Of a stretch of DNA of 35,106 bases, positions 9,415 through 17,971 are shown piece by piece. Numbering within the stretch: position 1 is the stretch's first letter; each line of letters begins with the position of its first letter. The DNA comes from Clostridia bacterium (GTDB taxonomy: Bacteria > Bacillota > Clostridia > Peptostreptococcales > Acidaminobacteraceae). Location: assembly GCA_014859095.1 (NCBI GenBank), contig JACUUV010000029.1, positions 1 to 35,106 on the forward strand, read 5' to 3'. Made by a program: the position numbers and the translations under genes. Below the pieces are notes generated by a model. It saw only the letters and a list, made by a program, of their open reading frames with translations. It was not told the DNA's origin and searched no databases.

Positions 9415-10958
9415 TTAGAATACTCATAGTGGATGACGAGGCCATAGTGCTTGAATCCGTCTCAGGTGTCCTAGAAAAAGCTTTTGAAGTGATTATAGAG
9501 ACCGCTAGGAACAGCAGGGAAGGCTTGATCAAAATGGAACACTTCAGACCACATATCATAATGACGGATATTCGCATGCCAGGTATGAATGGACTCGAAT
9601 TCATCGAAAGGGTAAGAAAAGTGGACCGGATGGTAAAGATCATCATCGTCTCTGCCCATGACTATTTTGAATACGCAAAGGATGCGGTGAAATTTGGTGT
9701 GGAGGATTATCTTCTTAAGCCCCTTTCCAAAGGTAAAATGATCGAGACGGTTGAAAAAGTCATTGAAAAAGTGATTCGGGAGGAAACGGTCAGAAACAAA
9801 GAACTGGAACATATTGAAAAATATTATCAGTCCATTCAACTCGTTGAAAGCAATTTCTTTAATTCCATCATCCTTGGCAGAAATTATATGAAATATATCA
9901 ATCATTACAGGGAAATTTTGGAGATACCGATGCAAAGCGCCTACTTTGCAGTCATCGATTTCTCACATTTGTCTTCCAACACAGATTTTGAAGCACTGAA
10001 CAAGTTCAATCAAAAAATGAACGAAAGCAGTGAGTTTCTTCGGACATTGATCAAGTATCACGCAGATGCGCTCGTCAGCCATCCTTTCTTGAATCGCGTG
10101 TTCATTTACATTGAACGTGGGACCAGAAGAATCGATCAGGCATTTTGGAGCAGTTTGAGTGAGGAAATCATCGATCGTTTTCAATTGAATGTGCGTATTG
10201 GCATCGGAGGAGAAAAGACGATCGAGAAAATTTCGGAATCCTATGCTGAAGCCATACTGGCACTAAAACTTACCGATAAAAACTTGACAACGATTGGTGA
10301 TGTTCAATCCAGTGAAACCTCCTTCGATCATTTTGATGAACTCTCAAAAGTGCTCTATGACGATTTCATCTCCAGAAACAAAAGGTTTAAACAAACCCTT
10401 AAGCAGTATGAAGGGGAATACCTCAAAATGCTGGGGGATAAAAACACTCTCGAATATGCGGAAGCAAGATTGATTGAACTTATGGTGAAAATGCAATCGA
10501 AATGTGTTATCACAGCGGACTCGAAGGTTCATTACCTCACCGGTCTTCTCAACAAGTTGCCCGCTCAGAAAATTCAATTTTTTGAAAAAAATGTATTGGA
10601 TTGGTTTTCACTCTATGCAAAAATGCAAAGGGAAGCCTTCAATCCGATCACTATTGATGCAATCGATATTTTACAAAAAACATTTTCAGATGAAATTTCA
10701 CTTGAAAAAGTTTCTGAAAACGTCAATGTGACACCACAGTATCTGTCCAAGATATTCAAAGAAGACACAGGCGTCACATTCAAGGAATTTTTGACTGAAC
10801 TTCGTATTGAAGCCGCAAAGAAACTTCTGAGGAGCGGTGATGTCAGTCTGAGAGATGTGGGCCATAAAGTGGGTTACAATGATACGAGCTATTTTATCAG
10901 GGCGTTTAAAAAACATGAAGGCATTACGCCTAAGGACTATCAGAGGTTAAACAGATGA
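9411..10958 (+). CDS. Response regulator with AraC DNA-binding domain, YesN type
   Basis: The 515-residue protein has an N-terminal receiver domain (about 1-120) with the acidic pair D8/D9, phospho-acceptor D53 in MTDIRMPG and K103 in LLKPLS. A central region of about 280 residues, typical of YesN proteins, follows. A C-terminal AraC/XylS double helix-turn-helix runs from about 415 to 515 and contains ISLEKVSENVNVTPQYLSK-like and VGYNDTSYFIRAFKKHEGIT elements. It is the cognate regulator of the upstream kinase (4-base overlap) and overlaps the next binding-protein gene by 4 bases. AraC-type regulators bind direct repeats next to the -35 region; such repeats lie before mglB at 12081-12109. I therefore infer that it activates mglBAC. 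Confidence 0.93.
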   Translation: MIRILIVDDEAIVLESVSGVLEKAFEVIIETARNSREGLIKMEHFRPHIIMTDIRMPGMNGLEFIERVRKVDRMVKIIIVSAHDYFEYAKDAVKFGVEDYLLKPLSKGKMIETVEKVIEKVIREETVRNKELEHIEKYYQSIQLVESNFFNSIILGRNYMKYINHYREILEIPMQSAYFAVIDFSHLSSNTDFEALNKFNQKMNESSEFLRTLIKYHADALVSHPFLNRVFIYIERGTRRIDQAFWSSLSEEIIDRFQLNVRIGIGGEKTIEKISESYAEAILALKLTDKNLTTIGDVQSSETSFDHFDELSKVLYDDFISRNKRFKQTLKQYEGEYLKMLGDKNTLEYAEARLIELMVKMQSKCVITADSKVHYLTGLLNKLPAQKIQFFEKNVLDWFSLYAKMQREAFNPITIDAIDILQKTFSDEISLEKVSENVNVTPQYLSKIFKEDTGVTFKEFLTELRIEAAKKLLRSGDVSLRDVGHKVGYNDTSYFIRAFKKHEGITPKDYQRLNR

Positions 10959-11998
10959 AGAGCAAATGGGTATGGATGACTATACTGGTATTGACATTAA
11001 TGACCGGGTGCAACTCGGAGCAACCAGAGATTGTCGATGATGATGTGATCAAAATCGGAATTTCGTTTGACAGCTTTGTTGTTGAGCGTTGGCAACGGGA
11101 AATGGAAATTCTCGTCGCGACCGCCACCGAATTGGGAGCTGAGGTGGATGTGCAAATTGCGAATGAGGACATCGAAAAGCAGATCAAGCAGATCCGGAAC
11201 CTTATTGCTCAAGATGTCGATGTTTTGATTATTGTACCAAAGGATGCTGAAGCACTCTCTCCCGCAATTGATGAAGCTTATAAAAATGGGATTGGGATTA
11301 TTGCATATGATCGGCTGATCATCCATCCGGACTTGGATCTTTACATTTCGTTCGACAACGAAGCAATAGGTGAAAACATCTCAGAACGCTTGATCAAGTC
11401 AATGAAAATTGAAGAGGAAGCACCACCCAAACAGATTCTGGTCATCAATGGTGATCCGAGCGACAACAATTCGTCGCTTCTGAATACAGGTTTTCATAAA
11501 AAGTTGGATCCCTTGATAGAGGTTGGGGAAGTGGTCATTCTCGAGGAAATATGGGCACATGAATGGAGAGAACAATACGCAAAAGATGTTGTAGAAAAGC
11601 ATTTGTCTCTTGGCAATCGGATTGATGGTATAATTGCGGCAAATGATGTGCTTGCCACTGGAGCCATAGAAGTGCTCTCGAAATGGCAAATGGCTGGAGA
11701 TGTTTTTGTAGTCAGTCAGGATGCTGAGTTATCCGCATGTCAGAGAATCGTGGAAGGCACACAGCTTGCGACGGTCTTCAAGCCCATCAACGAGCTTGCC
11801 ATAATGACAGCCAAACTTGCGATTGAAATGGCAAAAGGGAATAAAATAGAAACAAAGGATACCATATTCAATCAATATAGGGAGATTCCATTTGTGAAAC
11901 TCAATGCTTTTGTTGTTGATGAGTCAAATATGGAAGAAATCATTATCAAGAGTGGTTTTCATAGAAAAGATGATGTTTATCTGAATAAAAACAAATAA
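10955..11998 (+). CDS. XylF-like sugar-binding lipoprotein
   Basis: This is an extracellular substrate-binding protein of the xylose/ribose type. The signal peptide ends in a lipobox LMTGC with Cys19 as the predicted lipidation site. The mature part has the binding fold with typical motifs: KIGISFDSFVVERWQRE, DVLIIVPKDAEAL, IIAYDRLI, ILVINGDPSDNNS, GIIAANDVLATGAIE and VSQDAELSACQRIV. These are close in pattern to XylF/ChvE, where the Arg, Asp and Asn contact the sugar. It is the fifth gene of the lacI-type operon and overlaps the response regulator stop by 4 bases. No permease of its own follows; a terminator and the mglB promoter come next. It could feed MglA/MglC, act as a second ligand presenter to the kinase, or be an orphan. 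Confidence 0.85.
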   Translation: MKSKWVWMTILVLTLMTGCNSEQPEIVDDDVIKIGISFDSFVVERWQREMEILVATATELGAEVDVQIANEDIEKQIKQIRNLIAQDVDVLIIVPKDAEALSPAIDEAYKNGIGIIAYDRLIIHPDLDLYISFDNEAIGENISERLIKSMKIEEEAPPKQILVINGDPSDNNSSLLNTGFHKKLDPLIEVGEVVILEEIWAHEWREQYAKDVVEKHLSLGNRIDGIIAANDVLATGAIEVLSKWQMAGDVFVVSQDAELSACQRIVEGTQLATVFKPINELAIMTAKLAIEMAKGNKIETKDTIFNQYREIPFVKLNAFVVDESNMEEIIIKSGFHRKDDVYLNKNK

Positions 11999-12006
11999 AA
12001 TTCATA

Positions 12007-12050
12007 AAGAGAGAAAAAAATTAACCTTAACTTTTTCTCTTTTTATTTTT
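12007..12050 (+). terminator. Intrinsic terminator after the XylF-like gene
   Basis: An A/G-rich arm (about 12007-12019) pairs imperfectly with TTTTTCTCTTT (12032-12042) across a short loop and is followed by a T-rich tract. It would end the regulatory operon before the separately promoted mglB. Confidence 0.55.
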
Positions 12051-12080
12051 GTATACATAATAAAGTGTAAAATAGATGAT

Positions 12081-12134
12081 AAAATTGTGAAACTGATTAA
12101 ATTTGTGAATTGACTTTCGTGTTAAATTTGTGTA
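12081..12134 (+). promoter_or_regulatory. Direct repeats upstream of mglB (putative YesN-type activator site)
   Basis: AAAATTGTGAA (12081-12091) and AAATTTGTGAA (12099-12109) differ at one of 11 positions, are 18 bases apart and end exactly at the -35 box (12110). A third, weaker copy, AAATTTGTGTA, lies at 12124-12134 within the promoter. Placement beside the -35 and head-to-tail orientation fit an AraC-type activator such as the YesN-type protein encoded upstream. Confidence 0.5.
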
Positions 12135-12138
12135 AAAT
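12110..12138 (+). promoter_or_regulatory. mglB promoter
   Basis: TTGACT (12110-12115), 17 bases, TAAAAT (12133-12138). Transcription would start near 12145, leaving a leader of about 65 bases before mglB. The region is very AT-rich. Confidence 0.7.
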
Positions 12139-12155
12139 TTTATTAAACAAATGTC

Positions 12156-12171
12156 GTAAATATTTACTAAA
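12156..12171 (+). promoter_or_regulatory. Putative LacI-family operator, copy 2 (mglB)
   Basis: The perfect 12-bp palindrome GTAAATATTTAC, followed by TAAA, lies about 11 bases into the predicted mglB transcript. Its arms and trailing bases match the site before the lacI-type gene (5878-5893). The position suits a repressor that blocks elongation or initiation. Confidence 0.65.
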
Positions 12172-12209
12172 CGCTATTTGTTTCAAAAAAGAATTGGGGA
12201 GATGAAAAA

Positions 12210-13232
12210 ATGAAAAAATTAGTAGCCGTTTTATTGATTATGATGATGCTTTTCTCATTGACTGCATGTGCAGCTGAGCCAAAAGAAGACGCATTACCGA
12301 CCATCGGGGTAACTATTTACAAGTATGACGACAACTTCATGTCATTTGTTAGAAGAGCTATTCAAACAGCTGCAGAAGGCAAAGCTGTTCTCGAAATGAA
12401 TGACTCACAAAATTCACAAGCTACTCAAAACGATCAAGTTGACACAATGATTTCAAAAGGCGCAAAAGCCCTCGCAATCAACTTGGTGGATCCTCAAGCC
12501 GCTGAAGCAATCATCGCTAAAGCAAAAGTTGCTGATCTTCCAGTAGTATTCTTCAACAAAGAGCCAGAAGCTACAGTGCTTGCAAGCTACGATAAAGCTT
12601 GGTATGTTGGAACAACTTCAGCAGAATCAGGAATCATTCAAGGCGAACTGGTAACAGATATGTGGAATGCAAATCCAGATTGGGATAGAAATGGCGATGG
12701 CGTCATGTCTTATGTTCTTTTAAAAGGCGAGCCAGGCCACCCAGATGCAGAAGCTAGAACAAAATATGTTATTGAAACTGTTGTCGCAAATGGAATTGAA
12801 GTTGAAGAACTTGAATTACAAACAGGTATGTGGGACAGCGTTAAAGGTAAAGAGTTGATGGATGCTTGGATTTCAAAGCATGGCGACTCAATTGAAATGG
12901 TAATCTGCAACAACGACGGTATGGCACTTGGTGCAATCCAATCACTCAATGCATCAGGTTATTTCGGAGCTGATAAATTCATGCCTGTAGTTGGCGTAGA
13001 TGCAATTCCAGACGCACTTGAAGAAATCAAAGCTGGTAGAATGGTAGGAACTGTACTCAATGATGCTAAAAACCAAGGTGGCGCTACACTTGATCTTGCA
13101 CTTAACGTAGCTCTTGGTAAAGATCCACTTGATGGAACTTCTTGGAAATTTGACGATAACAAAGCTGTACGTGTACCTTATGTTGGCGTAACGATTGACA
13201 ATATCGAATTTGCTGAAGATGCTTATAAATAA
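12210..13232 (+). CDS. mglB: Galactose/glucose-binding lipoprotein MglB
   Basis: This is the extracellular binding protein of the Mgl (methyl-galactoside) ABC importer. In 340 residues the signal peptide ends in a lipobox with Cys20. The MglB calcium loop is present (D159-R-N161-G-D163-G), followed by LLKGEPGHPDAEART, which is nearly diagnostic. Sugar-contact positions known from Escherichia coli MglB are visible: YKYDDNF (about 37-43), TGMWDS, CNNDGMALGA and VGVDAIPDAL. The start is ATG 12210, 9 bases after GGGGA; the ATG at 12202 stops after three codons. It has its own promoter with a putative activator site and repressor site. A terminator-like hairpin after the gene should make the binding protein more abundant than the ATPase and permease. 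D-galactose, D-glucose or small galactosides are the expected ligands. Confidence 0.95.
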   Translation: MKKLVAVLLIMMMLFSLTACAAEPKEDALPTIGVTIYKYDDNFMSFVRRAIQTAAEGKAVLEMNDSQNSQATQNDQVDTMISKGAKALAINLVDPQAAEAIIAKAKVADLPVVFFNKEPEATVLASYDKAWYVGTTSAESGIIQGELVTDMWNANPDWDRNGDGVMSYVLLKGEPGHPDAEARTKYVIETVVANGIEVEELELQTGMWDSVKGKELMDAWISKHGDSIEMVICNNDGMALGAIQSLNASGYFGADKFMPVVGVDAIPDALEEIKAGRMVGTVLNDAKNQGGATLDLALNVALGKDPLDGTSWKFDDNKAVRVPYVGVTIDNIEFAEDAYK

Positions 13233-13250
13233 GCTGTAATATTATAAAAT

Positions 13251-13281
13251 TCGGGATGCAGTCATGCATCTCGATTTTTTT
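13251..13281 (+). terminator. Hairpin with U-run between mglB and mglA
   Basis: TCGGGATGCA pairs with TGCATCTCGA (one G-U pair) across a 4-base loop and is followed by seven T. It is probably a leaky terminator that lowers mglA/mglC expression relative to mglB. I see no strong new promoter before mglA. Confidence 0.8.
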
Positions 13282-13340
13282 GAGAGTGAAAACTATACTT
13301 TAAGGGTATTTATCATAAAAATCGGAAGGGGGCGAAGTCC

Positions 13341-14846
13341 GTGCAAAACAGCAACGAACATTTTTTGCTCGAAATGATTGGAATTTCAAAGGAATTCCCC
13401 GGGGTAAAAGCACTTGACGGTGTCGATCTCAAAGTGAGAAAAGGCAGTGTTCATGCGCTTATGGGTGAGAATGGTGCCGGGAAATCCACATTGATGAAGT
13501 GCTTGTTCGGCATTTACAGGATGGACGAGGGGCATATCAGGTTTGACGGTGAAGATGTGAATTTCACTTCGTCAAAGCATGCTCTGGACAATGGCGTATC
13601 CATGGTGCACCAGGAGCTCAATCAAGTTAGAACCACTCGCATAATGGATAATATCTGGCTCGGAAGATTTCCAAAAAAAGGCCTGTTTGTAGATGAAGAT
13701 AAAATGTATCAGGATACACTGGCGATCTTCAAGGATTTGGACATCAATCTCAATCCTAGACAAAAAGTCAAAGAGCTTCAAGTTTCAGAAAGCCAAATGG
13801 TTGAAATCGCGAAAGCAGTTTCATACAATTCCAAATTAATCGTTATGGACGAACCTACATCTTCCCTCACAGAGAAAGAAGTCGGTCATCTGTTTAAAAT
13901 TATAAGAGCTCTAAAGAAAAAAGATGTATCGGTCATATATATCTCGCATAAAATGGAAGAAATCGAGCAGATTTGTGATGACGTCACTGTCATGCGTGAT
14001 GGAAAGTGGATCGCCACAAAACCCATTGATGTGATAACGACAGATGAGATCATTTCTCTGATGGTCGGTCGAGACCTCACCAATCGATTTCCACCAAAAA
14101 CCAACAAGCCCCAAGATATCATACTCAAAGTAGAGAATCTGACCGCAGTACATCAGCCTTCCATCAAAGACGTGTCATTTGACTTGAAAAAAGGAGAAAT
14201 ACTTGGTATCGCAGGACTTGTAGGAGCCAAAAGAACAGACCTGGTCGAAGCCATATTCTCAGAACGTCACGCGGAGGGGAAAATAGAGCTTCATGGTAAA
14301 GTGATGCATTTCAAGAGTCCTCAAGATGCCATTAAAAACGGATTTGCTCTTGTTACAGAAGAAAGACGTGCCACCGGAATTTTTCCGAATCAGAATATAT
14401 CGTTCAATTCAATCATTGCCAACATAGACCGATATGTGAAAAAAAACAAACTGCTCGATGACGTCAAAATCAAAAATGATACAAATTGGGTCATTGACAG
14501 CATGAGCGTCAAGACACCAAGTATGAAGACTCGAATCATGTCCCTTTCCGGTGGTAATCAACAGAAAGTGATCATCGGAAGGTGGTTGCTCACTGAACCG
14601 GAAGTATTTTTGATGGATGAACCAACCAGGGGGATTGATGTTGGTGCCAAGTATGACATTTATCAATTGATGATCGATCTTGCCGATAAGGGCAAAGGGA
14701 TCATCATGGTATCCTCTGAAATGCCTGAACTCCTAGGAATTACAGATAGGATTCTTGTTATGAGCAATGGACGAATGGCGGGCATCGTCAATACAAGTGA
14801 GACTACTCAAGAAGAAATTTTGAGATTGTCTGCGAAATATTTATAG
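13341..14846 (+). CDS. mglA: Galactose/methyl-galactoside ABC transporter ATP-binding protein MglA
   Basis: This double-ABC ATPase energises the Mgl importer. In 501 residues the first nucleotide-binding domain has Walker [10 protein letters not shown] (42-50), the divergent signature VSESQ and Walker B with [13 protein letters not shown]. In the second domain Walker A is degenerate (GLVGAKRTD), while LSGGNQQKV (about 400) and [15 protein letters not shown] are intact. This asymmetry is normal for RbsA/MglA/XylG proteins. The GTG start at 13341 is supported by AAGGGGG with an 8-base gap. mglC follows after 15 bases. The MglB and MglC neighbours fix the substrate class as galactose or glucose rather than ribose. 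Confidence 0.95.
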   Translation: MQNSNEHFLLEMIGISKEFPGVKALDGVDLKVRKGSVHALMGENGAGKSTLMKCLFGIYRMDEGHIRFDGEDVNFTSSKHALDNGVSMVHQELNQVRTTRIMDNIWLGRFPKKGLFVDEDKMYQDTLAIFKDLDINLNPRQKVKELQVSESQMVEIAKAVSYNSKLIVMDEPTSSLTEKEVGHLFKIIRALKKKDVSVIYISHKMEEIEQICDDVTVMRDGKWIATKPIDVITTDEIISLMVGRDLTNRFPPKTNKPQDIILKVENLTAVHQPSIKDVSFDLKKGEILGIAGLVGAKRTDLVEAIFSERHAEGKIELHGKVMHFKSPQDAIKNGFALVTEERRATGIFPNQNISFNSIIANIDRYVKKNKLLDDVKIKNDTNWVIDSMSVKTPSMKTRIMSLSGGNQQKVIIGRWLLTEPEVFLMDEPTRGIDVGAKYDIYQLMIDLADKGKGIIMVSSEMPELLGITDRILVMSNGRMAGIVNTSETTQEEILRLSAKYL

Positions 14847-14861
14847 TGGGGAGATGGATTA

Positions 14862-15920
14862 ATGTCTGAAAACGCAACTAAAAATGGGAAGAAGCGATTT
14901 GATCTGTCCAAGGTCACTCGAAAAGATGTATTGCAATTTGCGATGGATAATGCAATTTTTCTAGTATTATTTGTACTCATGTTTGTGATCATCATAATAG
15001 ATCCAAGATTTGTTTCACTTAAAAACTTTACCAATATTTTGACTCAAGCCTCTACAAGAACTATTTTTGCGCTTGGTGTCGGTACGATTATCGTTGCTAA
15101 AGGTACTGACCTTTCTCTTGGTCGCCAAGTCGGAATCGCAGCGGTTATCTCAGCATCCCTGTTGCAAGGTGCGGATTATGCTTATAGAATGTATCCCGAT
15201 TTGCCTGTTTTACCAGTATTCGTACCAATATTGCTTGTTATGTTGGTTACAGCGACATTCAGTTTAATGAACGGGATCATCGTCGCAAAATTCAAAGTCG
15301 ATCCATTTATCGCAACTCTTGGTATGATGGTTATCGTTTATGGTGTCAACTCGATTTATTATGATAGACCTCCATACGGCGCTCAACCGATTGGTGGTCT
15401 AGATCCTAGATTTACCAAAGTGGCTCAGGGGTATTTCCAGTTTGGTGAAGTCCTGATACCATATCTGGTACTCTATGCCATCGCCGCTGTGGTGTTCATG
15501 TGGTTCCTTTGGAACAAGACAAGATTCGGAAAAAATTTATTTGCTGTCGGCGGCAACTCTGAAGCTGCTGCTGTATCAGGGGTAAATGTCAGTAAAATGT
15601 TGATTATGATCTATGTGCTTGCAGGTTTGCTCTATGGTCTTGGTGGTTCGCTTGAAGCGGCTCGTATAGGCTCTGCGACGAACAACACAGGTAATATGTA
15701 TGAACTGGATGCCATCGCAGCCTGTATCGTGGGTGGACTTTCCTTCTCAGGTGGTATAGGTAGTATTGCCGGTATAGTGACAGGAGTGCTCATATTCCAG
15801 GTCATCGCTTATGGACTTTCATTTATTGGAGTCAACCCGTATTTGCAGTTCATCATCAAAGGTTTGATCATTATCACAGCTGTTGCGATTGACAACAGAA
15901 AATATATCAAAAGAAAATAA
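14862..15920 (+). CDS. mglC: Galactose/methyl-galactoside ABC permease MglC
   Basis: This is the membrane channel subunit of the Mgl importer. The 352-residue protein has a charged cytoplasmic N-terminus and about eight to ten membrane segments starting near residue 31. The family motifs IIVAKGTDLSLGRQVG, NGIIVAKFKVDPFIATLGMM, GGNSEAAAVSGVNV and AIAACIVGGLSFSGGIGSI identify the BPD_transp_2 group and match MglC in particular. A good ribosome site (GTGGGGAGA) precedes the ATG. A 10-bp hairpin without a clear U-run separates it from the beta-galactosidase gene. Confidence 0.94.
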   Translation: MSENATKNGKKRFDLSKVTRKDVLQFAMDNAIFLVLFVLMFVIIIIDPRFVSLKNFTNILTQASTRTIFALGVGTIIVAKGTDLSLGRQVGIAAVISASLLQGADYAYRMYPDLPVLPVFVPILLVMLVTATFSLMNGIIVAKFKVDPFIATLGMMVIVYGVNSIYYDRPPYGAQPIGGLDPRFTKVAQGYFQFGEVLIPYLVLYAIAAVVFMWFLWNKTRFGKNLFAVGGNSEAAAVSGVNVSKMLIMIYVLAGLLYGLGGSLEAARIGSATNNTGNMYELDAIAACIVGGLSFSGGIGSIAGIVTGVLIFQVIAYGLSFIGVNPYLQFIIKGLIIITAVAIDNRKYIKRK

Positions 15921-15930
15921 TGAGGACAAC

Positions 15931-15954
15931 TGGGCACGAAGCGATTCGTGCCCA
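15931..15954 (+). terminator. Hairpin between mglC and the beta-galactosidase gene
   Basis: TGGGCACGAA pairs perfectly with TTCGTGCCCA across GCGA. The following TATTTAATAT is a poor U-run, so this is more likely a leaky terminator or an mRNA-processing or 3'-protecting hairpin than a full stop. Confidence 0.55.
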
Positions 15955-15982
15955 TATTTAATATACTTATCGAGGTGACAAT

Positions 15983-17923
15983 ATGTTATTTGGTGTGGAT
16001 TATTATCCTGAACACTGGCCGGAATCGAAAATGGAAGACGATTTGAAAAGAATTGTGGAACTGGGTGCCAATACTGTCAGAATCGGTGAATTCGCATGGC
16101 ATATGATGGAGCCGAGAGAAGGGGATTATGATTTTTCCTTTTTTGATAGGGCCATCGAACGCATCAAGTCGCATGGTCTTCAGATCATTTTTGGAACTCC
16201 GACAGCCACATTTCCGGCTTGGATCGCGAGCAAATACCCTGAGATCCTTTCAAAAGATGAATATGGACATCAGAGATCATTTGGAGGAAGAAGACAGTAC
16301 TGTTATAATTCGGATGTTTACAAAGATAAAACAGAGAAAATTGTGTCAGCACTCATGAAACATTATGCAAATGAGGAAGGCGTTGTCGCATGGCAGATCG
16401 ATAATGAGCTGGGACATGAAGGTTCAGATCAATGTTACTGTGATATTTGTGTGAGAGATTTCAGAAGATATTTGAACACAAAATACAAAACCATCGAGCA
16501 GCTCAATAGTCGCTACGGAACCATATTTTGGGGACAGACTTACAATGATTTTGGTGAAGTTCCAGCACCACTCCCCACTATAACCACCCATAATCCTTCG
16601 CTTCAACTCGATTGGGCAAGATTTAGGTCTGAATCTATCAATGCCTATGCAAAGCTTCAGATTGATATTGTCAGATCGTACAAAAAGGAACATCAAAAAG
16701 TAACACATAATTTGTTTGGTGGATTTTTCGACAGGGCTTATGACCAAAATGTTCTGGCTTCAAATTTGGACGTGGTATCCTATGACAATTATCCTGTGTG
16801 GGGTGGTCTGGAAAAGCCATTGTCACCAGCTCATATCGCAATGACACATGATTATATCAGAGGACTCAAAAAACAAAATTTCTGGATATTGGAAGAGCTC
16901 ATGGGGGCGCAAGGTCATACCGTAATCGGTTACCTGCCTAGACCTGGGGAAGCAAGGCTTTGGTCACATCAAGCCATGGCCAGGGGCTGTGAATCCCTTC
17001 TATATTTCAGATGGCGCGGGATGACCAAGGGAGCGGAACAGTTCTGTCAGGGCATTCTGGACGCGGATGATCGAATCAATGAGAAATATACCGAAGCACA
17101 AACATTTTTTAGTGATGTGAATGGGCTTGAAGCCATCTATAATTCTGAGATTCACTCAGACGTCGCAATCCTTTACGATTATGACAACAGATGGTCCTGG
17201 CACAATCAACCGCAGAGCCATGCTTTCAATTACACGGACGAAATCTTGAGATTTTATACGCCTTATCATGATCTGAATATCATGACTGATGTCATCAACC
17301 TCAAAAAATCTCTTGAGAAATATAAAGTGCTGATGGTCCCAACGATGCAGATTATGGATCAGGAAACCATCGAGAGATTGAGGACTTTCGCTTCAAATGG
17401 AGGTGCAGTGGTTTTAGGATTCAGAAGTGGCATAAAAGATCGGGACAACAATCTCTATTTTGGAGAGAGTCCTATAAAATCACTCATAGGTGCAGAAATA
17501 AAGAATTATGAGTCTCTTGGGCACGGAGTGGTCAAACCGCTTCTAAGTTTCGTGAAGACAAACCCAACCCAAAAGACATGCAGTGTATGGCGTGATCTGA
17601 TTGAGCCGATTGATGCTGAACCTTTGCTTAAATATGATGATGAATTTTATGGGCATTATGCCGCAGTCGTCAAAAATAAAGTTGGATTTGGAAGTGTTTA
17701 TTATGTAGGATGTGGTCTTTCTGAAAATGGAATGCATGACATCATTAATGACATCATTTTAGATCAAGGCATAAGTCCAAATTTGACCCCTGAGGGTGTT
17801 GAAAGCGTGATCAGAAATTCTGATGGACACGCCTTTGAAATTCTTCTCAATCACAATGGAACGCGCGTTGAACATAACGGGCTTAACCTGAAACCATATG
17901 ATTTCAAAATAATAAAAAAATAA
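15983..17923 (+). CDS. GH42 beta-galactosidase
   Basis: This intracellular glycoside hydrolase releases galactose from small beta-galactosides with retention of configuration. The 646 residues start directly with the TIM barrel (FGVDYYPEHWPE), with no signal peptide. The acid/base is E142 in IDNELGHE, and the nucleophile is most likely E304 in WILEELMG. Four cysteines, C107, C151, C153 and C156, match the zinc cluster of GH42 enzymes such as Thermus A4 beta-galactosidase. The trimerisation and C-terminal beta domains appear complete. A GAGGTGA ribosome site precedes the ATG. It is the last gene of mglBAC and ends in a strong terminator, which supports uptake followed by cytoplasmic hydrolysis of galactosides. 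Galactose catabolism genes (galK, galT) are not in the window. Confidence 0.94.
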   Translation: MLFGVDYYPEHWPESKMEDDLKRIVELGANTVRIGEFAWHMMEPREGDYDFSFFDRAIERIKSHGLQIIFGTPTATFPAWIASKYPEILSKDEYGHQRSFGGRRQYCYNSDVYKDKTEKIVSALMKHYANEEGVVAWQIDNELGHEGSDQCYCDICVRDFRRYLNTKYKTIEQLNSRYGTIFWGQTYNDFGEVPAPLPTITTHNPSLQLDWARFRSESINAYAKLQIDIVRSYKKEHQKVTHNLFGGFFDRAYDQNVLASNLDVVSYDNYPVWGGLEKPLSPAHIAMTHDYIRGLKKQNFWILEELMGAQGHTVIGYLPRPGEARLWSHQAMARGCESLLYFRWRGMTKGAEQFCQGILDADDRINEKYTEAQTFFSDVNGLEAIYNSEIHSDVAILYDYDNRWSWHNQPQSHAFNYTDEILRFYTPYHDLNIMTDVINLKKSLEKYKVLMVPTMQIMDQETIERLRTFASNGGAVVLGFRSGIKDRDNNLYFGESPIKSLIGAEIKNYESLGHGVVKPLLSFVKTNPTQKTCSVWRDLIEPIDAEPLLKYDDEFYGHYAAVVKNKVGFGSVYYVGCGLSENGMHDIINDIILDQGISPNLTPEGVESVIRNSDGHAFEILLNHNGTRVEHNGLNLKPYDFKIIKK

Positions 17924-17952
17924 GAGCATGCCTATGCACGCTCTTATTTTTT
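17915..17952. terminator. Bidirectional terminator between convergent genes
   Basis: A perfect 13-bp stem (AAAAAATAAGAGC with GCTCTTATTTTTT) around a 12-base loop. A-run and T-run on opposite sides serve both the beta-galactosidase (+) and the flavoprotein gene (-). Confidence 0.9.
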
Positions 17953-17971
17953 ATACCTGTATTCCCTGCCT

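Noticed and set aside
14212-14235. Degenerate second Walker A in MglA as a sign of inactivation
   Set aside because: The second ATP site of RbsA/MglA/XylG-type proteins is normally degenerate (GLVGA.RT), so this is the family norm.
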